NCBI RefSeq assembly: GCF_031191185.1
Contig: NZ_CP133465.1
Coordinates: 64,501-128,500, forward strand
Length of the DNA: 64,000 bases
Origin: Prevotella nigrescens
Lineage (GTDB): Bacteria > Bacteroidota > Bacteroidia > Bacteroidales > Bacteroidaceae
Reading direction: 5' to 3'
In this document: positions 37,096 to 47,572 of the stretch, in pieces
How the letters are laid out: every line of letters begins with the position of its first letter
How positions within the stretch are numbered: the first letter of the stretch is position 1
Position numbers and translations under genes: made by a program
The notes under the pieces: model-generated
Database searches by the model: none
Told to the model about the DNA's origin: nothing
Seen by the model: the letters and a program-made list of their open reading frames with translations, nothing else

Positions 37096-38556
37096 TTACA
37101 AGAATATTTTATGTGTAGCATTTCCAACACGCACAATATAGACACCCTTTGAAGGCATTTTTATTATATAAGATTTTGTGAGACAACCTTGTTCTATCAT
37201 TGTTCCCTCTATACTGTAAATGGAATAATGAATAGGCGATGAGAGCAAATTAGGAATTTCTATTATTAGTTCGCTGTCTTTCCCATATACCTTACATAGT
37301 TCGTTATTGCCCATCTTAGGCGACATTATTCCGGTTGGGAACTTGTCCGTTTCAATGATGTTCGTGAAGTAGTTCCAGCCGAAAGCCTGACGATATTTTT
37401 CTCCTGAGCCGATGGGAACGTAGACGGGAATGTCATTGGGAGTGATACCATGAAATGTTTTATGCTTTCCTTCCTTATCAGCTGCACAACAAGGAGGGTT
37501 AGGAGAGAGGGAATATATCTTTTTGACATTTTCCCAATTTGCACAACTCCCTGCGCCTAAATATTCTAGTGAAGCTGGAAATATAATGGAATCAACTGCA
37601 CATTCCCAAAAAGCATCTTTCCCAATATGTCTTAATCCCTCGGGCAAGTCTATCGATTTGAGTTTTACATCGCTTCCGAAAGCATCATCCTCTATTACTG
37701 TAACACTCTTGGGGATATTCACTTTTTCCAATGATCGACACCAAGAAGCAAAGGCAAAGGGGATCTTGGTAATCCCTTCAGGAATTTTGATTTCTTGTAA
37801 TTTAGGGCACATGGAAAAGGTAAAATCAGACAGTTCTTTAAGAGTACTTGGCAATATTGCTTCCATCAAGTCGCACCCATCAAAAGCTGCAATTTTAATA
37901 AGCTCTAATCCCTCTGGAAAGTTTACTTCTTCCACTCTTGTGTTGTAGAAAGCAAATCCTTCAATTATCTTAATAGTAGAGGGTAGCATCAATTTCTTGA
38001 AGCATTGGCAATTTACAAAACATTGTGATGGAATAGACGTTACACCTTCCGGGATAATCAACGGGTCGGTACTTAACCAATGGCAGCTTGAAAAACTGAA
38101 ACGACCAAGCTTTCTCAAACTTTTGGGGAGGTTTATTTGTTCTAATTTCATCCTTGAGAAAGCAAAGTCTCCAATTTCCTGAATTCCCTCAGGAAGGATG
38201 ATGCGGCGGAGTGGGAGGTAAACCACGCCCTGATACGCTCTCGGGTCATCAACGGCTTGCTTTTCAACTTTATAAAGTGCACGCGTAGGTATCTTATTAT
38301 TTTCTATTTGCGCATGTTCCAAATTTAATACAGTTAGCTTCCCCTCAAAGCTGCATTCCCACATGGTTGTAAAGTCTGCTCCATTTATTGGACCGTGCAC
38401 AACTAAAGAATCTATTTTGTCCCATTTATCACCCAAAACTTGCTTCAACTCTCCGCACTTGCTCACATTAGCATCAAAAAAATGGACTTGTCCATACATC
38501 TTTTGTGAACAGGCAAATACAAGAGGTAGCAACAAAAGTATTATTTTTTTCTGCAT
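37096..38556 (-). CDS. secreted BspA-like leucine-rich repeat protein with sorting-type C-terminus
   Basis: 486 residues; signal peptide MQKKIILLLLPLVFACSQ..YGQ (possibly a lipobox at Cys16). From about 115 to 360 are LRR_5/BspA-type repeats of about 23 residues with the pattern I-x-x-x-A-F-x-x-C-x-x-L-x-x-I-x-I-P (for example LREIKIPEGIT-like and IEDDAFGSDVKLKSIDLPEG). The last 80 residues (VYGKDSELIIEIPN ... GVYIVRVGNATHKIFL) resemble type IX secretion C-terminal domains. Likely a surface adhesin. It sits between ftsW and the insertion sequence, inside the dcw cluster, with its own promoter. Confidence 0.87.
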   Translation of the reverse strand: MQKKIILLLLPLVFACSQKMYGQVHFFDANVSKCGELKQVLGDKWDKIDSLVVHGPINGADFTTMWECSFEGKLTVLNLEHAQIENNKIPTRALYKVEKQAVDDPRAYQGVVYLPLRRIILPEGIQEIGDFAFSRMKLEQINLPKSLRKLGRFSFSSCHWLSTDPLIIPEGVTSIPSQCFVNCQCFKKLMLPSTIKIIEGFAFYNTRVEEVNFPEGLELIKIAAFDGCDLMEAILPSTLKELSDFTFSMCPKLQEIKIPEGITKIPFAFASWCRSLEKVNIPKSVTVIEDDAFGSDVKLKSIDLPEGLRHIGKDAFWECAVDSIIFPASLEYLGAGSCANWENVKKIYSLSPNPPCCAADKEGKHKTFHGITPNDIPVYVPIGSGEKYRQAFGWNYFTNIIETDKFPTGIMSPKMGNNELCKVYGKDSELIIEIPNLLSSPIHYSIYSIEGTMIEQGCLTKSYIIKMPSKGVYIVRVGNATHKIFL

Positions 38557-38701
38557 AATTAAATTATTTGTGTTACTATTAATGATTCTTTTATACTTGC
38601 AGGTACAATATCCTTTGGAGACAAGGTATCTAAATGCAAGTTGTATATTGTTCTCTCTTCTTCAAATTACCTAATAGTAATAGCCCACTCACTTCTACTT
38701 G

Positions 38702-38731
38702 CAAATATATATAAAAAACAACAACATTCAA
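38702..38731 (-). promoter_or_regulatory. promoter of the BspA-like gene
   Basis: Minus strand TTG (38729-38731), 19 bases, TATATTTG (38702-38709). Leaves a leader of about 140 bases before the start codon. Confidence 0.55.
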
Positions 38732-38732
38732 A

Positions 38733-39190
38733 ATTTTTAGTTATTTTCTTTAATTTTATCATTTCTTTTTTGCGATTTTCTTAATTGAATTTATCCAAAT
38801 AGATTATTAAGCGTAAGAGAGTATCATAGTAGTCAGAACAGAAAAATAATCAAATTGCATGTGGGAAAAATTTATAATAAGAAATTATTTTTTTGTAATA
38901 ACAAAATAAAAATCTATAATAAAAAGAATGGGAAACTATAATAACAATATTTTAGGACATAACAATACAGAAGAACTACCTTTATTTTGAAAGGACTTGG
39001 GATAAAAACTTTATTCAGTTTTGGATACACCAAGAAAAATAACCTTTTCCAATAAACAATAACATCTAATCTACAAAATTCCAATCCGCGACACCTCGAT
39101 TTAATTTTCCAATAAGTATCTGGAATAATATATTGGTAATTAATGATGAGATGCCTATTTAGTCTTTAAATTGTTTATTGCTTATAGTGT
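38733..39190. other. AT-rich gap between BspA-like gene and ftsW
   Basis: About 460 bp of very AT-rich DNA without a protein-like frame, tRNA or clear hairpin terminator. It marks the left side of the break in the dcw cluster. Confidence 0.5.
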
Positions 39191-40462
39191 TTATTCGTCA
39201 GTGGAAACCGTTTGAACGGTTATGTCGTTATTACGTTTCTTTGCAAACCGACTGATGCTTAGCAACATGCCAATGTAGACGCAATTAATGATGGTTGAAG
39301 TTCCACCTTTACTAATAAGTGGTAGTGGCTGCCCGGTAACAGGAGCTAAGCCTACTGCTACTGCCATATTAAAGAGTGCCTGTGTAACCAACAGGAATGC
39401 TATGCCCATTGCAAGAAATGCAGGGAACGAATTTTCGCATCGGCTTGCAATCTTCCCAGCCCGCATTAGAATAACAATGTACAAGAAAGCAACGAAGACG
39501 GCACCTATGATGCCCATTTCCTCAATGATAATAGCATAAATAAAATCGGAGAAAGCCTGCGAAAGGAAATCGCGTTCGTTAGAATTGCCAGGACCTTTGC
39601 CCACTATGTTCGATGAAGCTATAGCAATGTTGGCGTGTCCAACTTGTCCATCTTTGTCGAGGTCGTAGTCTTTTGGTGCTACATATTTATTGTCTAAGAA
39701 CTTATTGATACGTGCCTTCCATGTATCGGCACGGTGGAACAGTTTAGCAAAGAAGCCTGTATCGGTATTCTCTTCCGTATCTATGGTTTGTTCGGTAAGA
39801 TTTTGTTTTGGTGGATTGTCTTCTTTGTCGGTACCTACAGCCATAACCAACACAAGTGCGAAGACCAATAACAGCGCACCAACTCCCAATAGTTTTCCAA
39901 TCTGCTTTAGCGGTACACGCCCCACAAACATCATTAAAAGAACGGTTAAAGCAGCCAGCATAGCCGTGGAGAGATTTTCGAAACTGATTGGAATGATGAT
40001 GATGGCAGATAAAATTAATATGTATTTGAAAGCCTTTCTGGCTGCTCCATTTTCTGTTTGCATTGCACTTAGAATCTGTGCGACGGCTAAGACCAAGGCG
40101 CCTTTACCCAGTTCGGACGGTTGAAACTGTATGCCCATAATCTCTATCCAGCGACTTGCACCATTAGTAACGCCACCAGTAAGCCACACCACTATTAAAA
40201 GAAAGAACGAAAAGCCTAACGCAGGTAATGTGGCTATCTTGAAATAGCGACACTTTGTGTTCATCACAAGAATCATTGTGAAGAACCCTAAAACAAGCAT
40301 TCCAACATGCTTTAATAGTGGTGCCCAATAGTTTCCACCTTTATATGAGAGTGTACTTGAGGCAGAATATACCTCAACAATGCTAACCATACAAAGGATA
40401 AAGAAAACCATCCAAATAACTTTGTCTCCTTTGAAGATATTGTTAAGGGACTTTAGGTTCAT
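39191..40462 (-). CDS. ftsW: septal peptidoglycan polymerase FtsW
   Basis: 423 residues of the SEDS family with about ten membrane segments. It shows GGVTNGASRWIEIMGIQFQPSE (in two parts), the conserved large-loop end NERDFLSQAFSDFIYAIIIEEMG (in two parts) and PLPLISKGGTSTI near the C-terminus. FtsW polymerises lipid II glycan strands at the septum with FtsI. An inserted acidic loop (about 210-250) is longer than in E. coli. Position after murD in the cluster supports FtsW rather than RodA. Confidence 0.94.
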   Translation of the reverse strand: MNLKSLNNIFKGDKVIWMVFFILCMVSIVEVYSASSTLSYKGGNYWAPLLKHVGMLVLGFFTMILVMNTKCRYFKIATLPALGFSFFLLIVVWLTGGVTNGASRWIEIMGIQFQPSELGKGALVLAVAQILSAMQTENGAARKAFKYILILSAIIIIPISFENLSTAMLAALTVLLMMFVGRVPLKQIGKLLGVGALLLVFALVLVMAVGTDKEDNPPKQNLTEQTIDTEENTDTGFFAKLFHRADTWKARINKFLDNKYVAPKDYDLDKDGQVGHANIAIASSNIVGKGPGNSNERDFLSQAFSDFIYAIIIEEMGIIGAVFVAFLYIVILMRAGKIASRCENSFPAFLAMGIAFLLVTQALFNMAVAVGLAPVTGQPLPLISKGGTSTIINCVYIGMLLSISRFAKKRNNDITVQTVSTDE

Positions 40463-40519
40463 TTCTAACGTTTTTGAAGTTGTAAAATATAAAGATTAAT
40501 GTGTAATGTTGTTGTGCAC

Positions 40520-41851
40520 TTATAAAGCATGGACGAGAGATTTGAATTGTTCGCCGCGGTCTTCCATGTTCTTAAACAAGTCGAAACTTGCGCAACATGG
40601 ACTTAACAGTACTGTGTCGCCAGGTTTTGCCATAGCGTAACAGGCCTTGACACAATCTTTCATTGAGTGAGTATCGTGTACAGGAATGCCCAATTCATCG
40701 AAATTATCGTGCAATTTCTTGTTGTCTGCGCCGAGATATACCAAACCTACGCATTTCTCTTTTATCAGGTCTTTTATTGGGTTATAATCGTTGCCCTTGT
40801 CTTTTCCACCGATAATAAGAATTGTTGGTGTCTTCATACTTTCTAACGCATACCAACAAGCATCTACATTAGTAGCCTTTGAATCGTTGATATATTGTAC
40901 ACCGGCAACCTTACATACTTTTTCTAAGCGATGTTCTACGCCGGGAAAATCGCTTAAACTTTTGCGAATATTCTCTTTTTTTATACCACTGATATTCGAT
41001 GCAATGCCGGCAGCCAAAGAGTTGTATATGTTGTGTTTACCCGTAAGCGACAATTCTTCTTGCTCCATATTGAACGGGGTAGGCTGTTCGAGTGTGTATT
41101 GTCCTTCTTCAATATATCCGATACTTCCTTTTTCTTTGAGTTCAGAGAAAGGATATTGTACTGCTTTTACATCAAACTTCTCCAGTTCTTTCTTGATTAC
41201 TGGGTCATCGTTCCAATAAATAAAGCTGTCTTCGTGCGTTTGATTTTGAATGATACGCATTTTTGCATCGGCATATTTCTCAAACTTATTGTCGTAACGG
41301 TCTAAATGGTCGGGGGTGATGTTCAGTAAAATAGCGATATTTGCGCGGAAATCATACATGTTGTCGAGCTGGAAACTACTGAGTTCTATTACATAATACT
41401 CATGTGGTTCTTCTGCAATTTGCAATGCCAAACTTCTACCTATATTTCCTGCTAAGCCGACATCGTATCCTGCATCTTTAAAAATGTGGTAAATAAGGCT
41501 TGTAGTGGTTGTCTTGCCATTACTCCCTGTTATACAAATCATTTTGGAATGGGTGTATCTGCCTGCAAATTCAATTTCACTTATAATGTGCGTACCCTGC
41601 TCGATTAGTTTTTTCACCATGGGAGCTTCTTTCGGAATGCCGGGACTTTTTACAACCTCGTCGGCATTCAGAATTTTGCTTTCCGTGTGTTGTCCCTCTT
41701 CCCATTCTATATTGTGGGCGTTGAGCAGTGTCTTGTATTTATTTTTGATGGCAGACATATCTGAAACAAAAACCTCGAAGCCTTTTGCTTTTGCCAATAC
41801 GGCTGCACCTGCGCCGCTTTCACCTGCTCCTAATACAACAATTCTTTTCAT
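40520..41851 (-). CDS. murD: UDP-N-acetylmuramoyl-L-alanine--D-glutamate ligase
   Basis: 443 residues; adds D-Glu to the cell-wall precursor. N-terminal nucleotide fold RIVVLGAGESGAGAAVLA, ATP loop GSNGKTTTT (109-117), and the conserved NDSKATNVDA and GGKDKGNDY segments are present. Upstream of ftsW and downstream of mraY by 75 bp on the same strand. Confidence 0.97.
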   Translation of the reverse strand: MKRIVVLGAGESGAGAAVLAKAKGFEVFVSDMSAIKNKYKTLLNAHNIEWEEGQHTESKILNADEVVKSPGIPKEAPMVKKLIEQGTHIISEIEFAGRYTHSKMICITGSNGKTTTTSLIYHIFKDAGYDVGLAGNIGRSLALQIAEEPHEYYVIELSSFQLDNMYDFRANIAILLNITPDHLDRYDNKFEKYADAKMRIIQNQTHEDSFIYWNDDPVIKKELEKFDVKAVQYPFSELKEKGSIGYIEEGQYTLEQPTPFNMEQEELSLTGKHNIYNSLAAGIASNISGIKKENIRKSLSDFPGVEHRLEKVCKVAGVQYINDSKATNVDACWYALESMKTPTILIIGGKDKGNDYNPIKDLIKEKCVGLVYLGADNKKLHDNFDELGIPVHDTHSMKDCVKACYAMAKPGDTVLLSPCCASFDLFKNMEDRGEQFKSLVHAL

Positions 41852-41926
41852 ATTATTCTTCTTTTATTGTCATTTGCAAGGATGTTGCCCTTGCGATTGT
41901 ATTGTTTTGGTTGTACTTTCTCGCCG

Positions 41927-43198
41927 TTATCTTATCTTCAGGGTAATGATGGTCAGTGCTGCTAAGATAATGGTTACTATCCAGAAACGAATAGTAATCT
42001 TGCTTTCGTGCACTGGCGTATGAGGAGTCTTGATGAGATATTTACATTCAGGATCTAATTGATTATCTTGTGTTCTAAAGCTGTCGTGAATGGGCGTACG
42101 TTTAAAGATGCGTTGTTTTACACCCTTGTGTTTGCCTAATTTGAAGTAATAGACCTGCATTATCACACTTAAACTCTCCATAAAGAAGATGCCACATAAG
42201 ATTGGTAACAGTAATTCTTTGTGAATGATAATGGCACCCACAGCAATGATACCACCGATGGTAAGACTCCCTGTATCGCCCATGAACACTTGTGCCGGAT
42301 AAGCATTGTACCAAAGAAAACCAATTAGAGCACCAATGAAAGCCATAAAGAAAACAACTAACTCCTCGGAGCCTGGAATATACATTATGTTTAAATAGGC
42401 TGCATATTCTATATGGCTGCTGACGTAAGCTAAAATTCCTAATGCCACACCTATAATGGCAGAGTTCCCGGCACACATTCCGTCCATTCCATCGTTCAAA
42501 TTGGCTCCGTTTGAAACGGCAGTTACTACGAAGATAGTCATAAAAACAAACAAAATCCAGCCTGCTGCCGTTTTGTATTTGTCGCAAAACGACATAATTT
42601 CGGAATAGTCAAGGTTATGGTTTTTAATGAATGGAATGGTAGTCTTAAGCGTCTTTTCTGCCTCTTTCCCATGTTTCACTACGATTTCCTTCCCATTATT
42701 GTTGTGCATTTCCAAGTTGATATTCGACTTAACATCTGGCGATGCCCATAGAACTAAGCCCACAATCAGGCCGATGGTAAATTGTCCAACAATCTTGTAT
42801 TTACCTTTCAGTCCATCTTTATTATGTCTGAAAATTTTAATGAAATCGTCCATTCCACCGAGAAATCCAAGCCAAATCGTAGTAATCACCATTAAGATGA
42901 GATAAATGTTACGTAAACGACCTAAAAGCAATACAGGAATAAGCAATGCGACAATAATAATTATACCGCCCATCGATGGAACACCTATCTTCTTTACACC
43001 GAATGGGTCGATACTTGCATCACGCTGCACCTCTGTAATCTGCTTTCTTTTCAGATACTTTATAAATCTCTCGCCAAACCATGCAGAGATTACCAAGGCA
43101 AAAATCATTGCCATTATTGCCCGAAAGCTAATATACCCCCAAAGATGGGAACCACTGATGCCGAACTGGTCGAGCCAACGAAAGATGTAGTATAACAT
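41927..43198 (-). CDS. mraY: phospho-N-acetylmuramoyl-pentapeptide-transferase
   Basis: 423 residues, about ten membrane helices; makes lipid I on the inner membrane. Motifs: PSMGGIIII, NDGMDGMCAGNSAI (the N/D-rich catalytic loop), and QVFMGDTGSLTIGG. The protein is longer than the E. coli one (360) because of a periplasmic or cytoplasmic insert (about 140-190) typical of Bacteroidetes MraY. Confidence 0.96.
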   Translation of the reverse strand: MLYYIFRWLDQFGISGSHLWGYISFRAIMAMIFALVISAWFGERFIKYLKRKQITEVQRDASIDPFGVKKIGVPSMGGIIIIVALLIPVLLLGRLRNIYLILMVITTIWLGFLGGMDDFIKIFRHNKDGLKGKYKIVGQFTIGLIVGLVLWASPDVKSNINLEMHNNNGKEIVVKHGKEAEKTLKTTIPFIKNHNLDYSEIMSFCDKYKTAAGWILFVFMTIFVVTAVSNGANLNDGMDGMCAGNSAIIGVALGILAYVSSHIEYAAYLNIMYIPGSEELVVFFMAFIGALIGFLWYNAYPAQVFMGDTGSLTIGGIIAVGAIIIHKELLLPILCGIFFMESLSVIMQVYYFKLGKHKGVKQRIFKRTPIHDSFRTQDNQLDPECKYLIKTPHTPVHESKITIRFWIVTIILAALTIITLKIR

Positions 43199-43235
43199 AA
43201 TGTATTTATTTTAAGATAGGCTTTTGTTCGCCCAA

Positions 43236-44705
43236 TTAACCATGTGTTTGTAATCCGAAAATCTCACGCACCACTTCGTGATCATCAAAATGATGTTTTA
43301 CACCGTTTATTTCTTGGTAAGTCTCATGTCCCTTGCCAGCAATAAGAATAACATCGCCTTTTTGTGCCATCATGCAAGCCGTGCGGATAGCTTCTTTTCT
43401 ATCTACAATAGAAATAACTTTCTTCTTTTGCGCACTATCGAGTCCTGCCAACATATCATCAATGATAGACTGAGGGTCTTCATTGCGTGGATTATCGCTT
43501 GTAAGAATAACTTTATCGCTATGTTTTACAGCTTCAAGTGCCATAAGTGGTCGTTTTCCCTTATCACGATTACCACCCGCACCACAAACTGTAATAACAT
43601 GTCCTCCTTTTCCTTCAAGAACTTCATGTATAGCCAGTAAAGTATTTTCTAAGGCATCGGGTGTATGCGCATAATCTACAATTGCTGTATAACCATCGGG
43701 CGAAGAAATAGGTTCTAATCGTCCGTTTACACTTTTCAATGTACTAAGTGCAACTAAAATATCCTCAGCTTTCTTTCCTAACATTATTGCGGTTCCGTAA
43801 ACTGCCAATAAATTGCTTACATTAAACTTGCCAATGAACTGTACGCCTACTTCTTTTCCGTCTATTTCAAGGTACATTCCTTCGAAATGGCATTCTAAAA
43901 TGTGAGCACGGAAGTCCGCCATACGCTTAATAGAATAAGTTTTTATTTGCGCCTTACAGTTCTGTACCATTATCATGCCGTTTTTATCATCGGCATTGGT
44001 AATGGCAAATGCGTCTTTATCCAAGTCGTCGAAGAACATCTTCTTTGCATTGCGATAATTCTCAAACGTTTTGTGATAATCTAAATGGTCGCGTGTTAGG
44101 TTTGTGAATATTCCGCCTGCAAATTTCAATCCTCCAATACGACGCTGATGAATAGCATGGCTCGAACATTCCATAAAAGCATATTCGCAACCTTCTGCAA
44201 CCATTCTTGCAAGTAATTCGTTTAATTCTATTGGATCTGGAGTTGTATGATCTGCCGGTATAGCTTTATCGTCAATGTAATTGCATACGGTAGAAAGCAG
44301 CCCGACTTTATATCCAAATTTGCGAAACATATTATATAATAAGGTGGCAACGGTTGTTTTTCCGTTTGTACCAGTTACTCCAACAAGTTTTAGATGACGA
44401 GATGGGTCTCCATAAAACATAGTTGCAACCTTACCAACCGAATCTTCTGTCGATTTAACTTTTATATAGGTAACATTGTCTCCAATAGGTTCTTCTGGCA
44501 TATCTTCCAATAAGATAGCAGTAGCACCTAACTCTATTGCTTTCTTTATGAATTTATGCCCGTCAGTTTGAGTACCTTTTATGGCAACAAACATTTGTCC
44601 TTGTTCTATTTTGCGACTATCGATATTGATACCTTTAATATCTATGTCTGTATTACCAGTTATGCTTAATGGCTTTACATATTTAAGCAAATCGTTTAAC
44701 CTCAT
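43236..44705 (-). CDS. murE: UDP-N-acetylmuramoyl-L-alanyl-D-glutamate--2,6-diaminopimelate ligase
   Basis: 489 residues. ATP loop GTNGKTTVA at 112-120. The residue-selecting motif DNPRNEDP (about 403-410) is the form that binds meso-diaminopimelate rather than lysine, so the peptidoglycan is predicted to be DAP-type, as known for the Bacteroidetes. GKGHETYQ near the C-terminus is also typical. Lies between ftsI and mraY. Confidence 0.97.
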   Translation of the reverse strand: MRLNDLLKYVKPLSITGNTDIDIKGINIDSRKIEQGQMFVAIKGTQTDGHKFIKKAIELGATAILLEDMPEEPIGDNVTYIKVKSTEDSVGKVATMFYGDPSRHLKLVGVTGTNGKTTVATLLYNMFRKFGYKVGLLSTVCNYIDDKAIPADHTTPDPIELNELLARMVAEGCEYAFMECSSHAIHQRRIGGLKFAGGIFTNLTRDHLDYHKTFENYRNAKKMFFDDLDKDAFAITNADDKNGMIMVQNCKAQIKTYSIKRMADFRAHILECHFEGMYLEIDGKEVGVQFIGKFNVSNLLAVYGTAIMLGKKAEDILVALSTLKSVNGRLEPISSPDGYTAIVDYAHTPDALENTLLAIHEVLEGKGGHVITVCGAGGNRDKGKRPLMALEAVKHSDKVILTSDNPRNEDPQSIIDDMLAGLDSAQKKKVISIVDRKEAIRTACMMAQKGDVILIAGKGHETYQEINGVKHHFDDHEVVREIFGLQTHG

Positions 44706-44758
44706 ATATCTTGTTTCTTTTTTATTTATTTTTACTTATTGGCATATTCGTTAAGGGT

Positions 44759-46912
44759 TTATGCAAAACGAAGTTTACAAACCATACCTTGTTTTATTTT
44801 CTCACCTGGTACAAGCGATTGTTCTATCACTCTGCCACGTCCAGACATTATAACTTTTATACCACAGTTTTCTAACAAGTATATCGCATCGCGTGCTCCC
44901 ATATTGTGTACGTCAGGCACATGTCGTTTATTAATATTCTTTTCTTCCGAGAGTGTTATTCCGTTCTTACCTGTTTTTGCAAATCCCCAAATGTTATTGC
45001 CGAATGGATAGGCACCATTCCATCCGTTTTTAACATTAAAACCGAGAGAAGAAAGCACATAATCGGTTGCTAAAAGATTGCCACTCTTTACCAATGGAAT
45101 AAGCGATGCTGAAGAGTCTCTTGCATCAGACACATTCAGCTTTAAGTTCTGTGCCATTATACCTTCTGCGATATTATGAAAAACAACACCGCTCATTCCA
45201 CCTCCCGATGCAGGTAAGCCTGACTTTTGTATACATACAATGCAACTATATCGTGGTGCGTCGGCAGGAAAAAAACCTGCAAAACTCAATAAATAGTCAG
45301 TTACTCCAGTCTTGTATCCTGCTACACCTTTCGACATCTGTGCTGTACCAGTCTTACCTGCTACGGAAAATTTATCGGAACCAGCCTTTTTTCCTAACCC
45401 TTCTGATACTACTTCTGTCAGTATCCTACGTATCTGTGTAATGGTTGATCCCTTTGCAATTCGTTCGCGTTGTATTATCGGAGGATATTCAACTAATGCA
45501 GTTCCATCTTTCACAACTTTCTTAACAAAGCGCGGGCGCATCATTTTTCCACCATTTGCGATTGCATTGTAGAAAGTTAATGTAGAAATCGGAGGAACTT
45601 GCGTCTCATATCCAATACTCATCCACGGTAAAGCTGTATTGCTCCAGTTGATATATTGACCGTGTTTATTTTTCTTCGGCATACGAATCTTAGCAGGAGA
45701 ATAGCCCGTGATAGGAATTTGCAAGTCATCGGCTAAACCTAAATTGTAGATTCCTTGTACGAACTTCTCTGGATTTTTATGGTAGAAAGTGTCTATAATT
45801 CGGCTTACACCAATATTGGAACTATACTTCAGGCACCATGGTAATGTTAATGTTCCGTAGCCTCCACGTCTCCAGTTGTGGTCTTTCATATCTCGCCCGT
45901 ACATAGTCCATACACCACCACCAGTTTCTACAGTGTACATTGTGTCTACCACATTATCGTCGAGCGCAACCATCATAGATGCAGTTTTGAAAACAGACCC
46001 TGGTTCGAGCAAATCGCTTACGGCATGGTTCTTGATTTCTCGGTATTGCCCATCTTCGCATTTATCAAGATTTACGATAGCTTTGACGTCTCCTGTCGCA
46101 ACTTCCATAACAATGGCTACGCCTACGTTACCATTTATCTCTTGTAATTCGTTGAGCAACGCCCTTTCGGCTAAGTCTTGAATGCCAACATCTATGGTTG
46201 TAACAATATCAGAACCATCAACTGGTGGAATTTCTGTAATGCTAAGATATTTATTACGGATTTTCCGACGATTTTCTATACCATTTGTTCCTCGCAGAAT
46301 ACTGTCAAACGAAAGTTCCAATCCACATCGGGCTACATCTTTTGAACCATAAAGATCGCCAACAGTACGTTGCGCAAGAGAACCAAATGGACGTCTGCGT
46401 GCATTAAATTCTTCTTCGTGGAATCCACTTTTAAATTTATTGTACTTAAAGACAGGAAGTTTCTTAACCTCCTTATATGTGTTATAATCGATACGATTTT
46501 TCCAAATAGGGAAATGTCGTCTTTCTTCTTTTAATCCATTTAGCAGGTCTTGTTTAAACTTTCCTGCGGTCTTCTCTGGGAAAAGTTCATTTAAGCCTTT
46601 ACAAATGTAATTTATACTGTCAACAAAAGCAGTATCTTTCCCTGACTCTTTAAGTGTTTTAAAATCGATGTATATTTTAAATTCCGGCAACGAACTAGCC
46701 ATAAGTTCTCCATCAGAACTTAGTATGTTGCCACGTGTAGGCAAAATAGGTACATTATCTTTCTTCTGTTTTGCTGCGACTTCTAACCAGTAATTCTTTT
46801 GAACAATCATAATGTATACAGACTTCGCAACAACAGCTATGGCAATAAGGCTCATAACAAGTGCTATGAGCGAATATCGTGGCATAATATTTTTACTGTT
46901 AAACTTGCTCAT
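44759..46912 (-). CDS. ftsI: septal transpeptidase FtsI (PBP3) with PASTA domain
   Basis: 717 residues: one N-terminal membrane helix (about 13-37), a PBP dimerisation domain (to about 230), and a transpeptidase domain with SVFK (catalytic Ser306), SSN (364-366... S365-N366) and KTG (520-522). A C-terminal PASTA domain follows (about 650-717, DAIYLLENCGIKVIMSGRGRV in two parts). It crosslinks septal peptidoglycan with FtsW. Directly after ftsL (6 bp gap). Confidence 0.96.
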   Translation of the reverse strand: MSKFNSKNIMPRYSLIALVMSLIAIAVVAKSVYIMIVQKNYWLEVAAKQKKDNVPILPTRGNILSSDGELMASSLPEFKIYIDFKTLKESGKDTAFVDSINYICKGLNELFPEKTAGKFKQDLLNGLKEERRHFPIWKNRIDYNTYKEVKKLPVFKYNKFKSGFHEEEFNARRRPFGSLAQRTVGDLYGSKDVARCGLELSFDSILRGTNGIENRRKIRNKYLSITEIPPVDGSDIVTTIDVGIQDLAERALLNELQEINGNVGVAIVMEVATGDVKAIVNLDKCEDGQYREIKNHAVSDLLEPGSVFKTASMMVALDDNVVDTMYTVETGGGVWTMYGRDMKDHNWRRGGYGTLTLPWCLKYSSNIGVSRIIDTFYHKNPEKFVQGIYNLGLADDLQIPITGYSPAKIRMPKKNKHGQYINWSNTALPWMSIGYETQVPPISTLTFYNAIANGGKMMRPRFVKKVVKDGTALVEYPPIIQRERIAKGSTITQIRRILTEVVSEGLGKKAGSDKFSVAGKTGTAQMSKGVAGYKTGVTDYLLSFAGFFPADAPRYSCIVCIQKSGLPASGGGMSGVVFHNIAEGIMAQNLKLNVSDARDSSASLIPLVKSGNLLATDYVLSSLGFNVKNGWNGAYPFGNNIWGFAKTGKNGITLSEEKNINKRHVPDVHNMGARDAIYLLENCGIKVIMSGRGRVIEQSLVPGEKIKQGMVCKLRFA

Positions 46913-46918
46913 TATCTT

Positions 46919-47572
46919 TTATTTTGCTGGTACGTTAATGATAAATGGAGGACGTGATGGAATTTTTAAAATGCTGTCTTTGTTTGTTTTCAGAATTTCT
47001 AATACATGACTTTCCCGCGAACGTTCTGTTAGTTGACTGCTGCTCGATAAAGCTCTATATTTTGCATCTGACAGTTCTGTTTGAAGTCTATCTATCTCTA
47101 TTAAATCTTTCTGAACACTATAGCGATTTGATATATAGATAATAATGAAAAATACAATAAGCACAATGAGACCAATATTGTTTCTTAAGAAATGGGCAGA
47201 AAAAATATCTCCACCAAGTATTTTCTTTAAGGTGAAGTTGCTTGCAAGTGGTCGTTCGTCTTCTCGTGCTTGGTCTTCAATTGCATTTTTCAATATCTGC
47301 TCTTCCTCTTCTATTTTAGAATTTACAGCCTTTTCTTTTTTCTCAAAATTCTTTTTCCTTTTTGAGTCTTTATCATCTTTAATGTTCCTGTCGTATGAGT
47401 CTTTTGTAATTTCTAATTCTATCTCAGAGCCATTCATTGCTACAGAATCAGCAGTCTGATCAGATAATATCTTTATCTCATCAGTCTCGTCTTTCTGACG
47501 TTCTCTTATTGTGAAGATGGGTTTTGCCCCAACTTCTGGCGTCTCGTTATTTTCTGTAAGTTTGTCGTTCAT
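46919..47572 (-). CDS. ftsL: FtsL-like division protein with long charged N-terminal extension
   Basis: 217 residues. A membrane helix lies at about 134-151 (IGLIVLIVFFIIIYIS) followed by a coiled-coil-like periplasmic part (DLIEIDRLQTELSDAKYRAL) and a short tail ending INVPAK. The first 120 residues are cytoplasmic, rich in Glu, Lys and Asp, and without known domain; most FtsL proteins are about 100-120 residues in all. The start codon directly abuts the rsmH stop and ftsI follows after 6 bp, so the position leaves little doubt about identity. Confidence 0.88.
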   Translation of the reverse strand: MNDKLTENNETPEVGAKPIFTIRERQKDETDEIKILSDQTADSVAMNGSEIELEITKDSYDRNIKDDKDSKRKKNFEKKEKAVNSKIEEEEQILKNAIEDQAREDERPLASNFTLKKILGGDIFSAHFLRNNIGLIVLIVFFIIIYISNRYSVQKDLIEIDRLQTELSDAKYRALSSSSQLTERSRESHVLEILKTNKDSILKIPSRPPFIINVPAK

